A DNA stretch of 31,021 nucleotides from RGIG8775 sp045660295 (GTDB taxonomy: Bacteria; Bacillota; Clostridia; Oscillospirales; CAG-272): positions 1 through 31,021 of the forward strand of contig JAZRDN010000005.1 in NCBI GenBank assembly GCA_045660295.1, in the 5' to 3' direction. The notes beneath the pieces were generated by a model that had not been told where the DNA came from, ran no database searches, and was given only the letters and a program-made list of their open reading frames with translations. Below, piece by piece: positions 8,467 to 17,347 of the stretch. Within the stretch, counting starts at the first letter, position 1, and each line of letters begins with the position of its first letter. A program made the position numbers and the translations under genes.

Positions 8467-10179
8467 TTAAATTTTTTCTTCTTTCTTGAGACAAATAAGT
8501 CCGAATGCGTTACCGAGCACAGTCTTTGCCGCCGCGGTAAGCATAAGTCTTGTATTCTTTATTTCTTCGCTCTCCGCATTCATTATCTTGCAGTTATGAT
8601 AGAAGCGATTGAATGCGGTAGCAACGTCGATAATGTATCTTGTGATGACAGACGGCTCATAGTCCTTTATAGCGTCGAGCACCTTTTCGGGGAATCTTGC
8701 AAGCACCTTTACAAGCGCGCTTTCTTCCTCGCAGGTGATAACAGCCGACCGGCTTCCGTCATATGCTCCCGCCTTTTCAAGCACCGAGCACGCGCGCGCG
8801 TAGGTATACTGCGCGTAAGGACCTGTGTTGCCGTCAAAGCTGAGCGCGTCCTCAAGCATAAAGTTGATATCCTTCATTCTATTATTATAAAGGTAATAGA
8901 ACACTATAGCGCCGACGCCGACAGACTCGGCAATTGCCTGCTTATTCTCAAGGTCGGGGTTCTTCTGCTCCATGATATCTCCAACCTTTTCTATTGCCAT
9001 TGCGAGAAGGTCCTTAAGAAGAATTACGTTACCCGTTCTTGTCGCCAACTTTTCGCCGTTAAGGCTTACCATTCCATAGGGAACGTGAACAAGCTTGTCT
9101 GCCCAATCGTAGCCCATAAGGTCAACGACCTTGAACCACTGCTGGAAGTGTAGACACTGTGCCGCCGCGGTTACGTAAATGGCTTTTTCGAAGTTATAGG
9201 TTTCCTTGCGGTAAACGGCCGCCGCGATATCACGGGTTGGATAAAGAGTCGAGCCGTCACGCTTAAGGATAAGACAAGGCGGCATTCCGTATTCTTCAAG
9301 AGGCACGATAGACGCGCCGTCGTCTATTTTGAGAAGTCCGCTCTCGCGAAGCTTTTCAACCTGTGCGGGCATTTTATCCGTATAGAAGCTTTCGCCCTTG
9401 TAGCTATCAAATTCTACGCCGAGCAGTCCGTAAGTTCTGCTATATTCCTTAAGACTGACCTCGATAAACCATTTCCAAAGCTCGGTGTTTTGCTCATCTC
9501 CAAGCTCAAGCTTATGGAACTCGGCTCTTGCCTCGTCCTCAAGACCTTTATCCTTTTCAGCCTCGCTATGGAATTTTACGTAAAGCTCGACCAGCTTATC
9601 AACTCCGCCTGCTTCAACCTCATCACGGTCGCCCCACTTTTTATAGGCGACAATCATTTTACCAAACTGCGTGCCCCAGTCACCGAGATAGTTGATACCA
9701 ACGCAGTTATATCCGACAAACTCGTGGAGTTTCTTAAGCGAGTGACCTATCATAGTACTGCCAAGATGTCCGATATGGAATGGCTTTGCCACGTTGGGGG
9801 AGGAATAGTCGAGAACGACTGTCTTGCCCTCACCAAAGGTATGCGAGCCGTATTTATCGCCCGCATCAAGAATATTCTTGACAACACCCTCACCGAGATA
9901 TTTGTCGCTTATACGGATATTAAGATATCCGTTAACGTTTTCTATTTTTTCGATACACTCGTCGCTTACCGCCTCGGCGAGAGCCTGAGCTATCTGCACG
10001 GGCGCGCGGCGAAGCATTTTACTGAACTTGAAGCAAGGCAACGCCAAATCGCCCATGCTTGCGTCGGGGGGATATTCGAGCATGGCGAAAATATCCGACA
10101 CACTTATTTCAGCCGCGGGATTAATAGTCAAAATCTGCTGGGCTATCTTTTCGGAAATAATTTCCTTTATCTTTAACAT
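8467..10179 (-). CDS. argS: Arginyl-tRNA synthetase
   Basis: 570 aa class Ia aminoacyl-tRNA synthetase that charges tRNA-Arg. The N-terminal Add-1 domain (NGYLNIRIS) is followed by the HIGH box (VAKPFHIGHLGSTMIG), then LGDWGTQFG and, in place of a standard KMSKS, GEKLATRTGNVILL, as is normal for many ArgRS. The C-terminal anticodon-binding helical domain contains NTGPYAQYTYARACSVL. The start at 10179 is preferred to an ATG nine codons upstream because AAAGGAA lies seven bases before it. It has its own promoter and is followed by yebC. Confidence 0.98.
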   Translation of the reverse strand: MLKIKEIISEKIAQQILTINPAAEISVSDIFAMLEYPPDASMGDLALPCFKFSKMLRRAPVQIAQALAEAVSDECIEKIENVNGYLNIRISDKYLGEGVVKNILDAGDKYGSHTFGEGKTVVLDYSSPNVAKPFHIGHLGSTMIGHSLKKLHEFVGYNCVGINYLGDWGTQFGKMIVAYKKWGDRDEVEAGGVDKLVELYVKFHSEAEKDKGLEDEARAEFHKLELGDEQNTELWKWFIEVSLKEYSRTYGLLGVEFDSYKGESFYTDKMPAQVEKLRESGLLKIDDGASIVPLEEYGMPPCLILKRDGSTLYPTRDIAAAVYRKETYNFEKAIYVTAAAQCLHFQQWFKVVDLMGYDWADKLVHVPYGMVSLNGEKLATRTGNVILLKDLLAMAIEKVGDIMEQKNPDLENKQAIAESVGVGAIVFYYLYNNRMKDINFMLEDALSFDGNTGPYAQYTYARACSVLEKAGAYDGSRSAVITCEEESALVKVLARFPEKVLDAIKDYEPSVITRYIIDVATAFNRFYHNCKIMNAESEEIKNTRLMLTAAAKTVLGNAFGLICLKKEEKI

Positions 10180-10216
10180 ATCCAATTTCCTTTCACTGTC
10201 TATCAAAACAAATTTT

Positions 10217-10245
10217 ATTATACTACATTATTTTAGTTTTTTCAA
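10217..10245 (-). promoter_or_regulatory. SigA promoter of argS-yebC
   Basis: Minus-strand TTGAAA (10240-10245), a 17-base spacer and TATAAT (10217-10222), just after the ybaK stop codon. No T-box structure fits in the ~30-base leader, so argS is not under T-box control here. Confidence 0.82.
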
Positions 10246-10251
10246 TAGTTT

Positions 10252-10719
10252 TTAAGTAATTTGGCAGATTTTTGCCTCGGTGAAGCTAACAAGCTCGCCA
10301 ACTCTCAGCAAAAGCTGTGCGCCGCGCACGCCCGCGCTCACCGTTATCTCCTCAAAGCTCTGCGCGCTTTCGTCGATATAGGTTGGGAATTTTTTCTTCA
10401 TTCCTATGGGAGAACAACCTCCGCGGATATAACCCGTGGTACCGAGAAGGTCTTTAACGTGAAGCATTTCGAGCTTTTTATTCCCGGTAACGACAGCCGC
10501 TTTTTTCAGGTCTATTTCCCTGTCTACCGGTATACAAAAAACAACTACTCCGCTTTTTTCGCCCTTTGCCACAAGAGTTTTGAACACCTGCGCAAACGGC
10601 AGACCTATTTGCTCCGCGATGTGTGTACCCGAAAGGTCGTTTTCGTCCACCTCGTATTCCTTTACCTCATATTTTATCTTCGCCGCATCAAGACGGCGCA
10701 TTGCGTTGGTTTTTATCAT
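10252..10719 (-). CDS. ybaK: Aminoacyl-tRNA deacylase of the YbaK/EbsC family (Cys-tRNA-Pro editing)
   Basis: 155 aa stand-alone editing enzyme that hydrolyses mischarged tRNA, typically Cys-tRNA-Pro. The conserved lysine lies in QVFKTLV (K47), and the substrate-loop signature is GGCSPIGMKKKFPTYID. The start codon overlaps the recN stop by one base (TGATG), so it is the last gene of the nusB-to-recN operon. Exact aminoacyl specificity within the family (YbaK versus ProX-like) is not certain. Confidence 0.93.
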   Translation of the reverse strand: MIKTNAMRRLDAAKIKYEVKEYEVDENDLSGTHIAEQIGLPFAQVFKTLVAKGEKSGVVVFCIPVDREIDLKKAAVVTGNKKLEMLHVKDLLGTTGYIRGGCSPIGMKKKFPTYIDESAQSFEEITVSAGVRGAQLLLRVGELVSFTEAKICQIT

Positions 10720-12386
10720 CAGTATCCTTTGCCCTCCTCTATCATTTCACGCGCGGCGGCGATCTGAGATTCGGTCACGTTTATACCGCCAAGAATTCTC
10801 GCTATTTCAGACACTCTGCCGTCGCCGTCAAGCAAATCCACCTGCGACTCGGTTCTGCCGTCCACATCGTGCTTGGAAATAAGATAATGACTATCCGCAA
10901 GCGACGCGATCTGCGCCGAGTGAGTGACCGAAATTATCTGCATAAGCTTGGAAATTTCCTTAAGCTTTATACCGACCTTGCGCGAGGTCTTGCCCGAAAT
11001 TCCCGCATCGACCTCGTCGTAAATAACGGTCCCCACGCCATCCTTATCGGAGAGCACGCATTTAAGCGAAAGCATTATTCTTGAAAGCTCACCGCCCGAC
11101 GCTATTTTTTCAAGCGGCATAAGCGGCTCGCCCGCATTTGTGGCAATAAGGAAATCCACATCATCAGCTCCGTCGTTTCGGAGCTTGGTCTGCGATTTTA
11201 CCGAGACCTCAAATCTGACCTTGGGCATATCGAGGAATTCGAGATTTTCCATAACGCCCTCTGTAATTTTCCTTGCCGCTTCGCTTCGTCTTTGGTGTAT
11301 TCGCTCCGCAAGACCGACGGCTGTTTTTCCGAGGCGCTTTATTTCGTTTGAAATATCCTCTTTTATCTCGTCCAAATTATCTATCTCGTCAAGCTGCTTG
11401 GCGGTCTTATCGCGAAATTCCAGTATTTCCTCGATGCTATTACCGTATTTTCGCTTAAGCTTGGTAATCGAGTCGAGTCTGCTTTCTATTTTGTTCAACT
11501 GTTCGGTAGGATTTTCGGCATCCGACGCAAAGTCGCGCACGGTAAGCGCAATATCCTCTATCTCATATCGGTAGTCGTTGAGTCTTTGAGAAAACTCCTT
11601 GACCTCGGGAAGCACGTCGGCAATTTTGTCCAGCGCCGCCGCCGAGCGTTCAAGCAGATAGACTGCCGAGCCTTTTTCGCTTGAATAAAGCGCGCGGTAC
11701 ACGAGATTTACCTTTTCTTCTATTTTCTCGATACTGCCAAGACGGTTGCGTTCTGCCTCCAGCACTTCTTCCTCGCCGACCTTCAGCTTGACCGAGTTTA
11801 TTTCCTCAAGCTGAAAAGCCAAAATATCGCGCATACGCATCTTTTCGGCTTCGTTTGAGTTAAGCTCGTCAAGTCGGCTCTTGGCATTGGCAAGCTGTCT
11901 GTATATATCGGAATACTCAGCCAGTATCTCTCCGTTCTCGGCGAAGGCATCGAGAATTTCGAGCTGCGCGCTTTTGTGCATAAGACGCTGATTATCGTTT
12001 TGACCGTGAATATTTATAAGCAAGCGGCATATCTCACGCTGAAGCGCCTGAGTGATAGTTCTTCCGTTAAGCTTCACAACGCTTTTTCCGTCCTTTGACA
12101 AGGTTCGCTGAAGCATTACGGAATCCTCAAGCTCGAAGCCGAATTCATCAAGAATCGCTTTTACCTCGTCACCGACGTCGGTAAACACCGCGCTGACAAG
12201 CGCCTTATCCTCGCCTGTTCTGACAAGCTCTCTTGAAATGCGGTTTCCCGAAAGCATATTAATACTGTCGATGATAATTGATTTACCCGCGCCCGTCTCT
12301 CCGCTGAGCACCGAAAAGCCCGATTCAAAATCTATATCTAAGCATTTTATTACCGCTATATTTTCAATGTGCAGGGATTGAAGCAT
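10719..12386 (-). CDS. recN: DNA repair protein RecN
   Basis: 555 aa SMC-like ATPase acting early in double-strand break repair. Walker A is GETGAGKSIIIDS near residue 28, a long central coiled coil is interrupted by the hinge-like region (about residues 170-370), and the C-terminal ABC signature LASGGELSRIMLSLK is followed by Walker B (VIYDEVDAGISG). AAGGGG precedes the ATG. It lies 23 bases after argR, the same order as in many Firmicutes. Confidence 0.97.
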   Translation of the reverse strand: MLQSLHIENIAVIKCLDIDFESGFSVLSGETGAGKSIIIDSINMLSGNRISRELVRTGEDKALVSAVFTDVGDEVKAILDEFGFELEDSVMLQRTLSKDGKSVVKLNGRTITQALQREICRLLINIHGQNDNQRLMHKSAQLEILDAFAENGEILAEYSDIYRQLANAKSRLDELNSNEAEKMRMRDILAFQLEEINSVKLKVGEEEVLEAERNRLGSIEKIEEKVNLVYRALYSSEKGSAVYLLERSAAALDKIADVLPEVKEFSQRLNDYRYEIEDIALTVRDFASDAENPTEQLNKIESRLDSITKLKRKYGNSIEEILEFRDKTAKQLDEIDNLDEIKEDISNEIKRLGKTAVGLAERIHQRRSEAARKITEGVMENLEFLDMPKVRFEVSVKSQTKLRNDGADDVDFLIATNAGEPLMPLEKIASGGELSRIMLSLKCVLSDKDGVGTVIYDEVDAGISGKTSRKVGIKLKEISKLMQIISVTHSAQIASLADSHYLISKHDVDGRTESQVDLLDGDGRVSEIARILGGINVTESQIAAAREMIEEGKGY

Positions 12387-12409
12387 TTCGGTTCCCCTTT
12401 CCGAGCGCT

Positions 12410-12865
12410 TTATTTATCGCTCATTTCTTCTTTCAATCTGTAAATACTTTGGACAGCGATATCGGCATCACGCGCCACAGTAATTATAGTATCATCACCC
12501 GCAACGCAACCGAGTATACCGTTTATGTGCATAGCATCTATTCCCGCGGCTACAGCCTGCGCAAGTCCGGGATGGGTTTTCACAACGATTATATTGCCCA
12601 CGTTCTCTATGCTGATGATTGCCGTAGCGTAGGCATTCTTGAATGTGCTTTTGTGAACAGAATCATTGTTTCCGGGCATGGCGTAACGGTATTTTCCGCC
12701 CGAGCCGAGAACCTTTGATATCTTAAGCTCGCGAATATCTCTTGAAATGGTTGCCTGAGTAACCTTATAGCCGTCGGCGGTAAGCATGGATATAAGCTCA
12801 TCCTGCGTTTCTATCTCATGCTGTGTTATAAGCTGCATTATGGTTTGCTGTCTTTGTTTTTTCAT
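12410..12865 (-). CDS. argR: Arginine repressor ArgR/AhrC
   Basis: 151 aa. An N-terminal winged helix (ETQDELISMLTADGYKVTQATISRDIRELKI) has the SRDIREL recognition helix. The C-terminal oligomerisation/arginine-binding domain contains the family GTIAGDDT-like stretch as GCVAGDDTIITVARD. In this family L-arginine promotes hexamer formation and binding to ARG boxes. A perfect ARG box occurs at 1104-1117 upstream of an amino-acid transporter gene. AAGGACTT precedes the start. Confidence 0.97.
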   Translation of the reverse strand: MKKQRQQTIMQLITQHEIETQDELISMLTADGYKVTQATISRDIRELKISKVLGSGGKYRYAMPGNNDSVHKSTFKNAYATAIISIENVGNIIVVKTHPGLAQAVAAGIDAMHINGILGCVAGDDTIITVARDADIAVQSIYRLKEEMSDK

Positions 12866-12881
12866 AGCGAAGTCCTTTCAA

Positions 12882-13742
12882 TCAGTAGAACTTATATCTG
12901 AGCTTTTCGTAAAAGCTTCTGTTCTTGACATGGATTATCGATGCGTAAAGCTCGGATTTTGATATCTTTACCACGTCGTTTTTAAGAAGCTCGTAATTGG
13001 TTCGACCGTCGAGCGTAAGGTAAAGAGTTTTTTCACGCTTACATATATGCTTGACCTCAAGAACCACGTCGTCCGGAAAAAGTATGGGTCTCGCGTTCAT
13101 CATATGGGGGCACACGGGGGTTACGCAGAAGCAAGAAAGTCTTGGATCGGTTATAGGACCGCCCGCCGACATAGAATAAGCGGTAGAGCCCGTTGGAGTA
13201 CACACAATAAGACCGTCGGCGCGGTATGTATTGACCTCGCGGCCACCCTCACTAAGCTGAAGATCTATTATCCTCGCGATAGAGCCGTTGGAGATCACCG
13301 CCTCGTTAAGCGCAAAAGCAGTCTGCGGTTCTCTGTTTTTGCCGATGATCTCGGCTTTCAGCATGGTTTTCTTCTCTACGGTATAGTTCCCCTTCATGAC
13401 ATCATCAAGAAACTCAAGCTCGCTCATTTCAAGCTCCGCCAGATACCCGAGTCTGCCAAGATTGATGCCAAGCACGGGAACCGAGCGATACGCCGCCTTA
13501 CAAGCCGCATCCATGATAGTGCCGTCTCCGCCGAGAACGATTATCATTTCAACCGTTTCGTATATTTCGTGAATATTTTCAAATTTAACCTTGGGTCTTT
13601 TTCTGTACATACGCTCGATCCTGTCCTTGTAGTTGACAGGAACAAGTATCTCGCAATCGTATTTACCCAGCTTTTCAGCTACCGTCATTGCGGCGGCGGA
13701 TTTTTCGCCTATATTGTAATTAGTTAACAATGCAATCTTCAA
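12882..13742 (-). CDS. nadK: NAD kinase
   Basis: 286 aa enzyme that phosphorylates NAD to NADP. GGDGT is in VLGGDGTIMDAA, NE in LNEAVI, and the nucleotide-binding stretch is ADGLIVCTPTGSTAYSMSAGGPI. The start is TTG at 13742: AGAGGT lies seven bases before it, and the first in-frame ATG would remove the initial beta strand (KIALLTNYN). The ribosome-binding site overlaps the end of tlyA. Confidence 0.97.
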   Translation of the reverse strand: MKIALLTNYNIGEKSAAAMTVAEKLGKYDCEILVPVNYKDRIERMYRKRPKVKFENIHEIYETVEMIIVLGGDGTIMDAACKAAYRSVPVLGINLGRLGYLAELEMSELEFLDDVMKGNYTVEKKTMLKAEIIGKNREPQTAFALNEAVISNGSIARIIDLQLSEGGREVNTYRADGLIVCTPTGSTAYSMSAGGPITDPRLSCFCVTPVCPHMMNARPILFPDDVVLEVKHICKREKTLYLTLDGRTNYELLKNDVVKISKSELYASIIHVKNRSFYEKLRYKFY

Positions 13743-13748
13743 CTGTAA

Positions 13749-14510
13749 TTACCTCTGCAAATTTATTATTATTTCGGTTTTTACGCCTTTTCTGAACGCT
13801 GCAACGTATTCAACATTTCCATCGCCACCCGTGATCACCGACTCGGCTACGCCCAAGCAGCCAAATCCAAAGCCTTCCGCGAAGCTGACCACGCTTTTTA
13901 CCGCGTTTATCCTGTCTTTGGGGCTTTTCACTATTCCCTTTTTGCCTATCGCGCTTCGGCCGACCTCAAACTGCGGTTTTATAAGACTGACAAACCATGC
14001 GCCGTCGGAAAGTAATTCTGAAAGCGACGGTATTATCAAGGTCTGCGATATAAACGAAACGTCCATTACCGCGATATCTATTTTTTCGTCAAAGTCGGAG
14101 CTTTTCAAATTTCTGGCGTTATATTTCTCAATATTGACAACACGAGGGTCGGAAGCAAGAGAGGCATCAAGCTGGTCGGCTCCCGAATCAACGGCAAAGA
14201 CCTTGGTCGCACCTCTTTGCAAAAGGCAATCTGTAAAACCGCCCGTGGATGCGCCCACGTCGATTGCGGTCATACCGTTTACGTCTACACCGAATTTTTC
14301 AAGGGCGTATTCGAGCTTATATCCGCCACGTCCAACGAATTTCTGTTCCGCGGTTATCTGAACGCTGTTTTCGGCGTTTTCGTCTATGTTCTCGGATGCC
14401 TTTTCAATTTTCTTTCCGTTGATTACAACGCTCCCCTCGGAAATCATGCTTTGAGCCGCGGAACGGCTTTTGGCGTATCCGAAAGAGGACAAAAACACAT
14501 CGGCGCGCAT
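13749..14510 (-). CDS. tlyA: TlyA-family rRNA (cytidine-2'-O)-methyltransferase
   Basis: 253 aa. An N-terminal S4 RNA-binding domain (RADVFLSSFGYAKSRSAAQSMISEGSVVINGKKI) is followed by an FtsJ-like methyltransferase with SAM motif AIDVGASTGGFTDCLLQRGA, then VFAVDSG and AVMDVSFIS. Family members methylate 16S and/or 23S rRNA; the older name is hemolysin A. Initiation is most likely at the ATG at 14510, whose A is also the last base of the upstream stop (TGATG), rather than the TTG one codon earlier. Confidence 0.95.
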   Translation of the reverse strand: MRADVFLSSFGYAKSRSAAQSMISEGSVVINGKKIEKASENIDENAENSVQITAEQKFVGRGGYKLEYALEKFGVDVNGMTAIDVGASTGGFTDCLLQRGATKVFAVDSGADQLDASLASDPRVVNIEKYNARNLKSSDFDEKIDIAVMDVSFISQTLIIPSLSELLSDGAWFVSLIKPQFEVGRSAIGKKGIVKSPKDRINAVKSVVSFAEGFGFGCLGVAESVITGGDGNVEYVAAFRKGVKTEIIINLQR

Positions 14511-14971
14511 CAACGGTACACCGTCAATTTGAGCACTACAGGAACTATTACACCCAGTACCGCCCCAACAAACACCTGAAAAGGAGTGTGTCCGATAAGC
14601 TCCTTAAGGTTTGCCTGCATATCGCCCTTGCCCGAAAAAATTTCGGGAATGATCTGGTTGATTATTCTTGCCTGCTTTCCTGTTTCAAAGCGAACGCCCA
14701 TGGCGTCACTCATAACTATCGTGGCAAGAAGCACCGACACAGCAAACTGAAAGCTTCCAAATCCAAACTGCCAAGCGCTGGATACCGCAAGCGCGCAAAC
14801 AGTAGCGCTATGCGCACTGGGCATTCCGCCAGTGCCGCAGAAAAATTTCACAAAGCTGAAATCGTCCTCGCGGAAATATCCAGTAAAGACTTTTATTATC
14901 TGAGCCAAAATCCATGCGCAAGCAACGCTTATCAAGCAATAGTTTTGAAACAGTACCGAAACACTATACAT
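14510..14971 (-). CDS. Divergent PAP2-family membrane protein (DUF212)
   Basis: 153 aa integral membrane protein. Signature blocks of the DUF212/YuiD group are GGMPSAHSATV, SDAMGVRFETGKQARIINQI and LKELIGHTPFQVFVGAVLG; four hydrophobic segments are visible. The family resembles acid phosphatases/vanadium haloperoxidases (PAP2), so lipid phosphate hydrolysis is plausible; next to ispA this could be prenyl diphosphate handling (inference). A strong AAAGGAG site lies upstream. Confidence 0.9.
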   Translation of the reverse strand: MYSVSVLFQNYCLISVACAWILAQIIKVFTGYFREDDFSFVKFFCGTGGMPSAHSATVCALAVSSAWQFGFGSFQFAVSVLLATIVMSDAMGVRFETGKQARIINQIIPEIFSGKGDMQANLKELIGHTPFQVFVGAVLGVIVPVVLKLTVYR

Positions 14972-14982
14972 AAAAAACTCCT

Positions 14983-15870
14983 TTAATGATTTCGTTTAAG
15001 AAGATACTCGGCGAGCGCCACGAGATTTTCGGAATTTTCGTATTTAGAGATAACCGATATAGCCTCATCGGTAAGCTTGCTCGCAAGAGCCGAAGCCTCT
15101 TTCACCGTATAAAAACTCATAAACGTCAATTTGTCATTTTCCTTGTCCGAGCCTACGTTTTTGCCAAGAAGCGCGCTGTCGCCTACAACGTCAAGTATAT
15201 CGTCCACTATTTGGAACGCATAGCCTATATTTTCGGCATACTTCTCTACATCACTCATAATTTCGCTATTAAGAGGAACTCCCGCCGCAAGGCATCCCAG
15301 CTTTGCGGAGACCTTTATCATAGCCCCTGTTTTAAGTCTGTGTATTTTTTCAAGCATCGAAAGGTCACGCACGCGGCTTTCCTCGGCTTTTATATCAAGT
15401 ATCTGTCCGCCTACCATACCTCGGTCGCCTGCCGCCTGCGCCAAAGCACTAACTGCCGCGATCGCCACCTCGGGAGACACGTTTTTATTATCCGCCGCAG
15501 TCTCGAACGCCTTTGTCAAAAGCGCGTCACCCGCAAGCACCGCTACCGCCTCGCCGTAAACCTTATGGCTGGTGGGCTTTCCGCGGCGGTAATCGTCGTC
15601 GTCCATACAGGGCAGATCGTCGTGTATAAGAGAATAAGCGTGAACCATCTCAACCGCGCACGCAAAGGGCGCGGCTTCCCTTTCGCTCTTGCCAAACATA
15701 CGGCAAAGCTCGAACACAAGATACGCGCGTATGCGCTTACCGCCCGACAAAAGGCTATATCTTTCAGCGTTAAAAATCAGTTCGAGCGAAGAATCGTTAT
15801 TGCCGCAGCATTCCGCAAGATATTCGTTCGTCTTATTCGCGTACTCGTTCAGTATGCTTTTAAAGTCCAT
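14983..15870 (-). CDS. ispA: Farnesyl diphosphate synthase (IspA type)
   Basis: 295 aa trans-prenyltransferase condensing IPP with DMAPP/GPP, feeding undecaprenyl phosphate and quinone precursors. The first Asp-rich motif is DDLPCMD (D84, D85, D90) in the bacterial DDxxxxD form, and the second is FQIVDDILDVVGD. GGKRIRAYLVF near residue 43 binds the diphosphate. It sits in the standard xseA-xseB-ispA block, 12 bases after xseB. Confidence 0.95.
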   Translation of the reverse strand: MDFKSILNEYANKTNEYLAECCGNNDSSLELIFNAERYSLLSGGKRIRAYLVFELCRMFGKSEREAAPFACAVEMVHAYSLIHDDLPCMDDDDYRRGKPTSHKVYGEAVAVLAGDALLTKAFETAADNKNVSPEVAIAAVSALAQAAGDRGMVGGQILDIKAEESRVRDLSMLEKIHRLKTGAMIKVSAKLGCLAAGVPLNSEIMSDVEKYAENIGYAFQIVDDILDVVGDSALLGKNVGSDKENDKLTFMSFYTVKEASALASKLTDEAISVISKYENSENLVALAEYLLKRNH

Positions 15871-15882
15871 ATCGTTTTCCCT

Positions 15883-16107
15883 TTAATTGAAATCGGTCTC
15901 GGCAGCCTCACCGTCGGAATTAACTGTGAGAAGCTTTATTTTGCGCTCGGTCTCGTCAAGCTTTTTGTTACACTCACCTACCAGCTTAACGCCCTCACTG
16001 TATAACTTTATGGAGTCGTCAAGCGTTGCCTCGCCGCTCTCCAAAAGCTTTACTATTACCTCAATCCGTTCTATCGATTCTTCAAAGCTCCTATTCTTTG
16101 TTGCCAT
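15883..16107 (-). CDS. xseB: Exodeoxyribonuclease VII small subunit
   Basis: 74 aa, normal size. The family core is SFEESIERIEVIVKLLESGEATLDDSIKLYSEG, forming the helical hairpin that binds the large subunit. AAGGGGAATAAAA precedes the ATG, which lies inside the end of xseA (overlap of 17 bases). Confidence 0.96.
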   Translation of the reverse strand: MATKNRSFEESIERIEVIVKLLESGEATLDDSIKLYSEGVKLVGECNKKLDETERKIKLLTVNSDGEAAETDFN

Positions 16108-17326
16108 TTTTATTCCCCTTTTTTATACTTTTAACGGTTGCGGAAACACTGCCGTCGCTCATTCTGATGTCGATATCCTCGCCAACCCTTGCAGCCTTTA
16201 CACTTTTCAGCGCGTTCCCCTCAGCGTCGGTAACTACGCTATATCCTCGCGCGACCACGGCGAGAGGGCTTAACGCCTCAAGCTTTGCGGCAACTCCCGA
16301 AAGACTTGCGCGCGCTTTATCCACACGCTTTTCCGTAATAATATCCAGCTTTTCGCTGAGATGGAGCAGAGTCATTCTTCTGTCGTTTACTATATACGAC
16401 GGATCCGAAAGCGCCCCCGCCTCGGAAAGGTACTTGAGATTTTTTCGGTAATTATTGATACGTCCGAGAAGAAGGTTTGACATTCTTCCCTTTACCCCGT
16501 CCAGCGCCGATTTTATATCCACCATATCGGGAACGGCAAGCTCTGCCGCCGCCGAGGGTGTAGGCGCACGTTTATCGGCTACAAAATCGCATATCGTAAA
16601 GTCGCTTTCGTGCCCCACTGCTGAAATTACGGGTATCTCCGATTCGGCGACCGCATAAGCCAGTCGTTCATCATTAAAAGCCCACAGATCCTCCGCCGAG
16701 CCTCCTCCGCGGCCTATGATTATAACGTCCACGCTATCGGTTCTGTTAAAATACCGCAAGCCCTCGATAAGCTGTGGCGCGGCATCAGCACCCTGCACCT
16801 GCGCGGGATAGATATAGATCTCGGCGCAAGGAAATCTGCGTCCGAGTATATTAAGCATATCCTGTATCGCCGCCCCGGTGGGCGAGGTAACAATTCCTAT
16901 TCTTGACGGAATTCTCGGAAGTCTTTGCTTTCGCGCTTCATCGAAAAGCCCCTCGGCTTCGAGCTTACGCTTCAGTTGCTCAAAGGCGAGATAAAGCGCT
17001 CCCGTGCCGTCGGGAAGTATCTCGTCAACGTAGACCTGATACTGTCCGTCTCTCACAAAAGAGCTGATTCGTCCGTGAACAAGCACCTTCATACCGTCTC
17101 TCGGTTCAAACGCCACGTTCTGAGCGTAGCTTTTGAACATTACCGCGCGGATCAACGCGCCGTCGTCCTTAAGCGAAAAATAGAAGTGCCCTGTTCGGTA
17201 GTGGTTGGTAAAATTGGAGATTTCGGCTCTTATCCAAACGCTTTTGAGGACGGGGTTGGAATCCATCATCATTTTGATGTATTCGTTTATCTGCGAAACG
17301 GTCAGAAATTTCATTCCGTTATCCAT
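16091..17326 (-). CDS. xseA: Exodeoxyribonuclease VII large subunit
   Basis: 411 aa catalytic subunit of the single-strand exonuclease. An N-terminal OB fold (LTVSQINEYIKMMMDSNPVLKSVWIRAEISNF) is followed by the catalytic core with RIGIVTSPTGAAIQDML, VIIIGRGGGSAEDLWAFNDE and ISAVGHESDFTICDFVADKRAPTPSAAAEL; the C-terminal helices match the family. The start at 17326 rather than 17344 is supported by GGAGGGG seven to eight bases before it. Confidence 0.97.
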   Translation of the reverse strand: MDNGMKFLTVSQINEYIKMMMDSNPVLKSVWIRAEISNFTNHYRTGHFYFSLKDDGALIRAVMFKSYAQNVAFEPRDGMKVLVHGRISSFVRDGQYQVYVDEILPDGTGALYLAFEQLKRKLEAEGLFDEARKQRLPRIPSRIGIVTSPTGAAIQDMLNILGRRFPCAEIYIYPAQVQGADAAPQLIEGLRYFNRTDSVDVIIIGRGGGSAEDLWAFNDERLAYAVAESEIPVISAVGHESDFTICDFVADKRAPTPSAAAELAVPDMVDIKSALDGVKGRMSNLLLGRINNYRKNLKYLSEAGALSDPSYIVNDRRMTLLHLSEKLDIITEKRVDKARASLSGVAAKLEALSPLAVVARGYSVVTDAEGNALKSVKAARVGEDIDIRMSDGSVSATVKSIKKGNKNGNKE

Positions 17327-17347
17327 TTTATCCCCTCCCCACAAAAT

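Noticed and set aside
10180..10216. T-box leader before argS
   Set aside because: The leader is about 30 bases long and has no stem structure or T-box sequence.
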